Shown here piece by piece: positions 62,536-64,000 of a stretch of DNA of 64,000 bases. A program made the position numbers and the translations under genes. The DNA is from Hymenobacter cheonanensis (GTDB taxonomy: Bacteria; Bacteroidota; Bacteroidia; Cytophagales; Hymenobacteraceae): the NCBI RefSeq assembly GCF_030581075.1, contig NZ_JAUQSW010000002.1:124001-188000 (forward strand). The letters are read 5' to 3'. A model generated the notes under the pieces. It saw only the letters and a program-made list of their open reading frames with translations. It was not told the DNA's origin and ran no database searches. Position 1 is the stretch's first letter; the number at the start of each line of letters is the position of its first letter.

Positions 62536-64000
62536 ATGCCTGCTGCGGCTTTGTTTCCTGCCGATATTTTTCCCGAAAGCGAGTTGTTGCCGGCCCTGCT
62601 CGACTTGTCCCTGACGGGCATTGTGGCCTACACGCCCATCGCCGACGCTAGCGGGGCGGTGGTCGACCTGGCTTTTGCCTACCTCAACCCGGCCGCCCAG
62701 CGCATTATCGGGCTGCCGGCCCGGCCGGCCGTTACGTACCTGGCCCGGTTTCCGAACAGCGTCGCCAACGGCGCGTTTGCCTTTCACTGCGCGGCCCTGC
62801 GCGCCACCGAGCCGCAGCAGATAGAGCTTAAGTATGAGGCCGATGGCTATGACACCTACTTCCGGGTGGCGGCCCGGCGGCTGGGCGGCGGCCTGCTCGT
62901 GAGCTTTGCCGACACCGGCGACTTTCCGCGCTCGGCCGCCGAAGAGGCCCTGCGCGCCAGCCAGGCCCGCGAGCAGCAGGCCCGCGCCGAGGCCGAGCGC
63001 CAGCAGGCCATTCTGCACCACGTGCTGATGCAGGCCCCGGCCATGATTTGCATCTTTGAAGGCCCTAGCCACCGCTTTCAATTGGTGAACGGCCCCTACC
63101 AGGCCCTGGTGGGCGAGCGCCCGCTGCTGGGCAAGCCCATTGCCGAGGCCATGCCCGAGCTGGCGGGCCAGCCCATTTTCGACCTGCTCGACAACGTGTA
63201 CCGCACCGGCGAGCCTTTTCTGGCCACCGAAATGCTGGTGCAGCTCGACCACGACAACTCGCACCCGACTGCGCTCGACGAGCGCTATTACAACTTTACG
63301 TACCAGGCCCGGCGCGACTTGCAGGGCCAGATAGACGGTATTCTGGTGTTTGCCTACGAGGTAACGGCCCAGGTGCAGGCCCGCCGCCTGGTAGAAGACA
63401 CGGCCCGGCAGCTGAGCGGCCTCAACCACCAGCTCGATATCTCGAACGAGGAGCTGGCCGCCACCAACGAAGAGCTGCAGGCTTCCAACGAGGAGTTTTT
63501 GACCAACAACACCGAGCTGGCCCGCACCCAGCTAGCCCTGCGCCGCCTCAACGAGGAGCTGGAAGCCCGCGTGGAGGCCCGCAGCCGCGAGGTGCAGGCC
63601 GCCCTGCGCGTGGCCGAGCAGCAGCGCGAGCAGCTGCGCACCCAGCAGCGGCTGCTGCGCCAGATACTAGGGCAGGTGCCGGCCGCCATTGCCACGCTCA
63701 CCGGCCCCGAGCACTGCTACTCGTTTTTCAACGACAACTACCTGACCCTGACGGGCGGGCGGGCGCAGCTAGGCCTGCCGGTGGCCGATATGCTGCCCGA
63801 AGTTGCGCAGCAGGGCTTTGTGCGGCTGCTCGACCAGGTGCGGGCCACCGGCCGGGCCTACGTGGGCACCGAAACCCCGCTGCAGCTGCACGACGCGGCT
63901 ACCGGCCAGCTCGTGCAGCGCTACCTCGATTTTGTGTACCAGCCCATTCTCGACGCGCAGGGCCGGGTGCAGGATATCCTGGCCTTCCTCGTGGATGCTA
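62536..64000 (+). CDS. Multi-PAS sensor protein, partial (3' end outside window)
   Basis: From ATG 62536 (MPAAALFPADIFPESELLPA) the frame is open to the window edge, 488 codons. It has an N-terminal PAS-like domain (LLDLSLTGIVAYTPIADASG; AYLNPAAQRIIGLPARP), a second PAS near 150-285 (VLMQAPAMICIFEGPSHRFQ), a long coiled coil (LAATNEELQASNEEFLTNNT; LNEELEARVEARSREV) and a third PAS (LGQVPAAIATLTGPEHCYSF). That third PAS and the coiled coil before it are close paralogues of the third PAS of the upstream gene, nearly identical in DNA around 61453 and 63661. A histidine kinase domain may follow beyond the edge. No signal peptide is seen. Confidence 0.85.
   Translation, partial: MPAAALFPADIFPESELLPALLDLSLTGIVAYTPIADASGAVVDLAFAYLNPAAQRIIGLPARPAVTYLARFPNSVANGAFAFHCAALRATEPQQIELKYEADGYDTYFRVAARRLGGGLLVSFADTGDFPRSAAEEALRASQAREQQARAEAERQQAILHHVLMQAPAMICIFEGPSHRFQLVNGPYQALVGERPLLGKPIAEAMPELAGQPIFDLLDNVYRTGEPFLATEMLVQLDHDNSHPTALDERYYNFTYQARRDLQGQIDGILVFAYEVTAQVQARRLVEDTARQLSGLNHQLDISNEELAATNEELQASNEEFLTNNTELARTQLALRRLNEELEARVEARSREVQAALRVAEQQREQLRTQQRLLRQILGQVPAAIATLTGPEHCYSFFNDNYLTLTGGRAQLGLPVADMLPEVAQQGFVRLLDQVRATGRAYVGTETPLQLHDAATGQLVQRYLDFVYQPILDAQGRVQDILAFLVDA

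Overview
The window looks like a chromosomal segment of a high-GC Bacteroidota of the Cytophagales, most like Hymenobacter. The evidence is a SusC/SusD pair, a hybrid two-component system ending in an AraC domain, a giant surface protein with a type IX secretion sorting tail, the eukaryote/archaea-type ProRS, promoters close to TAnnTTTG, few Shine-Dalgarno sequences, and many OmpP1/PorT-like barrels and lipoproteins. Genus is an inference; no rRNA is present.

Layout. 1-6942 (+): end of a DUF4175-like membrane protein, a BatA-like membrane protein, an ECF sigma factor translationally coupled to an inner-membrane/beta-barrel hybrid protein, and a lipoprotein. 7058-8542 (-): proS. 8798-11917 (+): a Tyr/Gly low-complexity lipoprotein and an OmpP1/FadL-like porin. 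12011-15400 (-): lipoprotein, old-yellow-enzyme reductase, prmC. 15615-17642 (+): a lower-GC pair, a lipoprotein interrupted by a G7 tract and a small barrel-like protein. 17809-20266: ribD (+), a TerB-like protein (-), tRNA-Val (+). 20714-31520 (+): TPR-type hybrid two-component regulator and a 2,351-residue T9SS surface protein. 32691-39051 (+): SusC, SusD, an exported tyrosine-phosphatase-like protein and a small TonB-C protein. 39162-44613 (-): a beta-propeller phosphoesterase, an IS3 relic, a YncE-like propeller and a DUF347 membrane protein. 44799-50967 (+): PepSY-like protein, then TolC, adaptor and RND pump. 51170-56354 (-): PAP2 phosphatase with a two-component system, then a second two-component system. 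56609-57277 (+): a Dps-like protein with a signal peptide. 57564-60051 (-): GH32 fructan hydrolase and a fructokinase broken by an in-frame TAG. 60392-64000 (+): two related multi-PAS proteins, the second cut by the window edge.

How the genes fit together. Several modules are coherent: the coupled sigma factor and membrane partner; SusCD plus secreted phosphatases, which suggests uptake of a phosphorylated organic substrate; the tripartite efflux pump beside two histidine kinase/regulator pairs, one in a probable operon with a PAP2 lipid phosphatase; and a fructan-use operon that may be decaying.

Non-coding structure is conspicuous. Three large nested palindromes (14406-14520, 46640-46800, 51020-51135) share the same C-rich arms and form a dispersed repeat family. 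Many genes are followed by unusually long perfect hairpins (17 to 34 bp stems). The tetramer CTAG, normally avoided in bacteria, is common throughout. I found no CRISPR array, prophage, complete insertion sequence or recognisable riboswitch.
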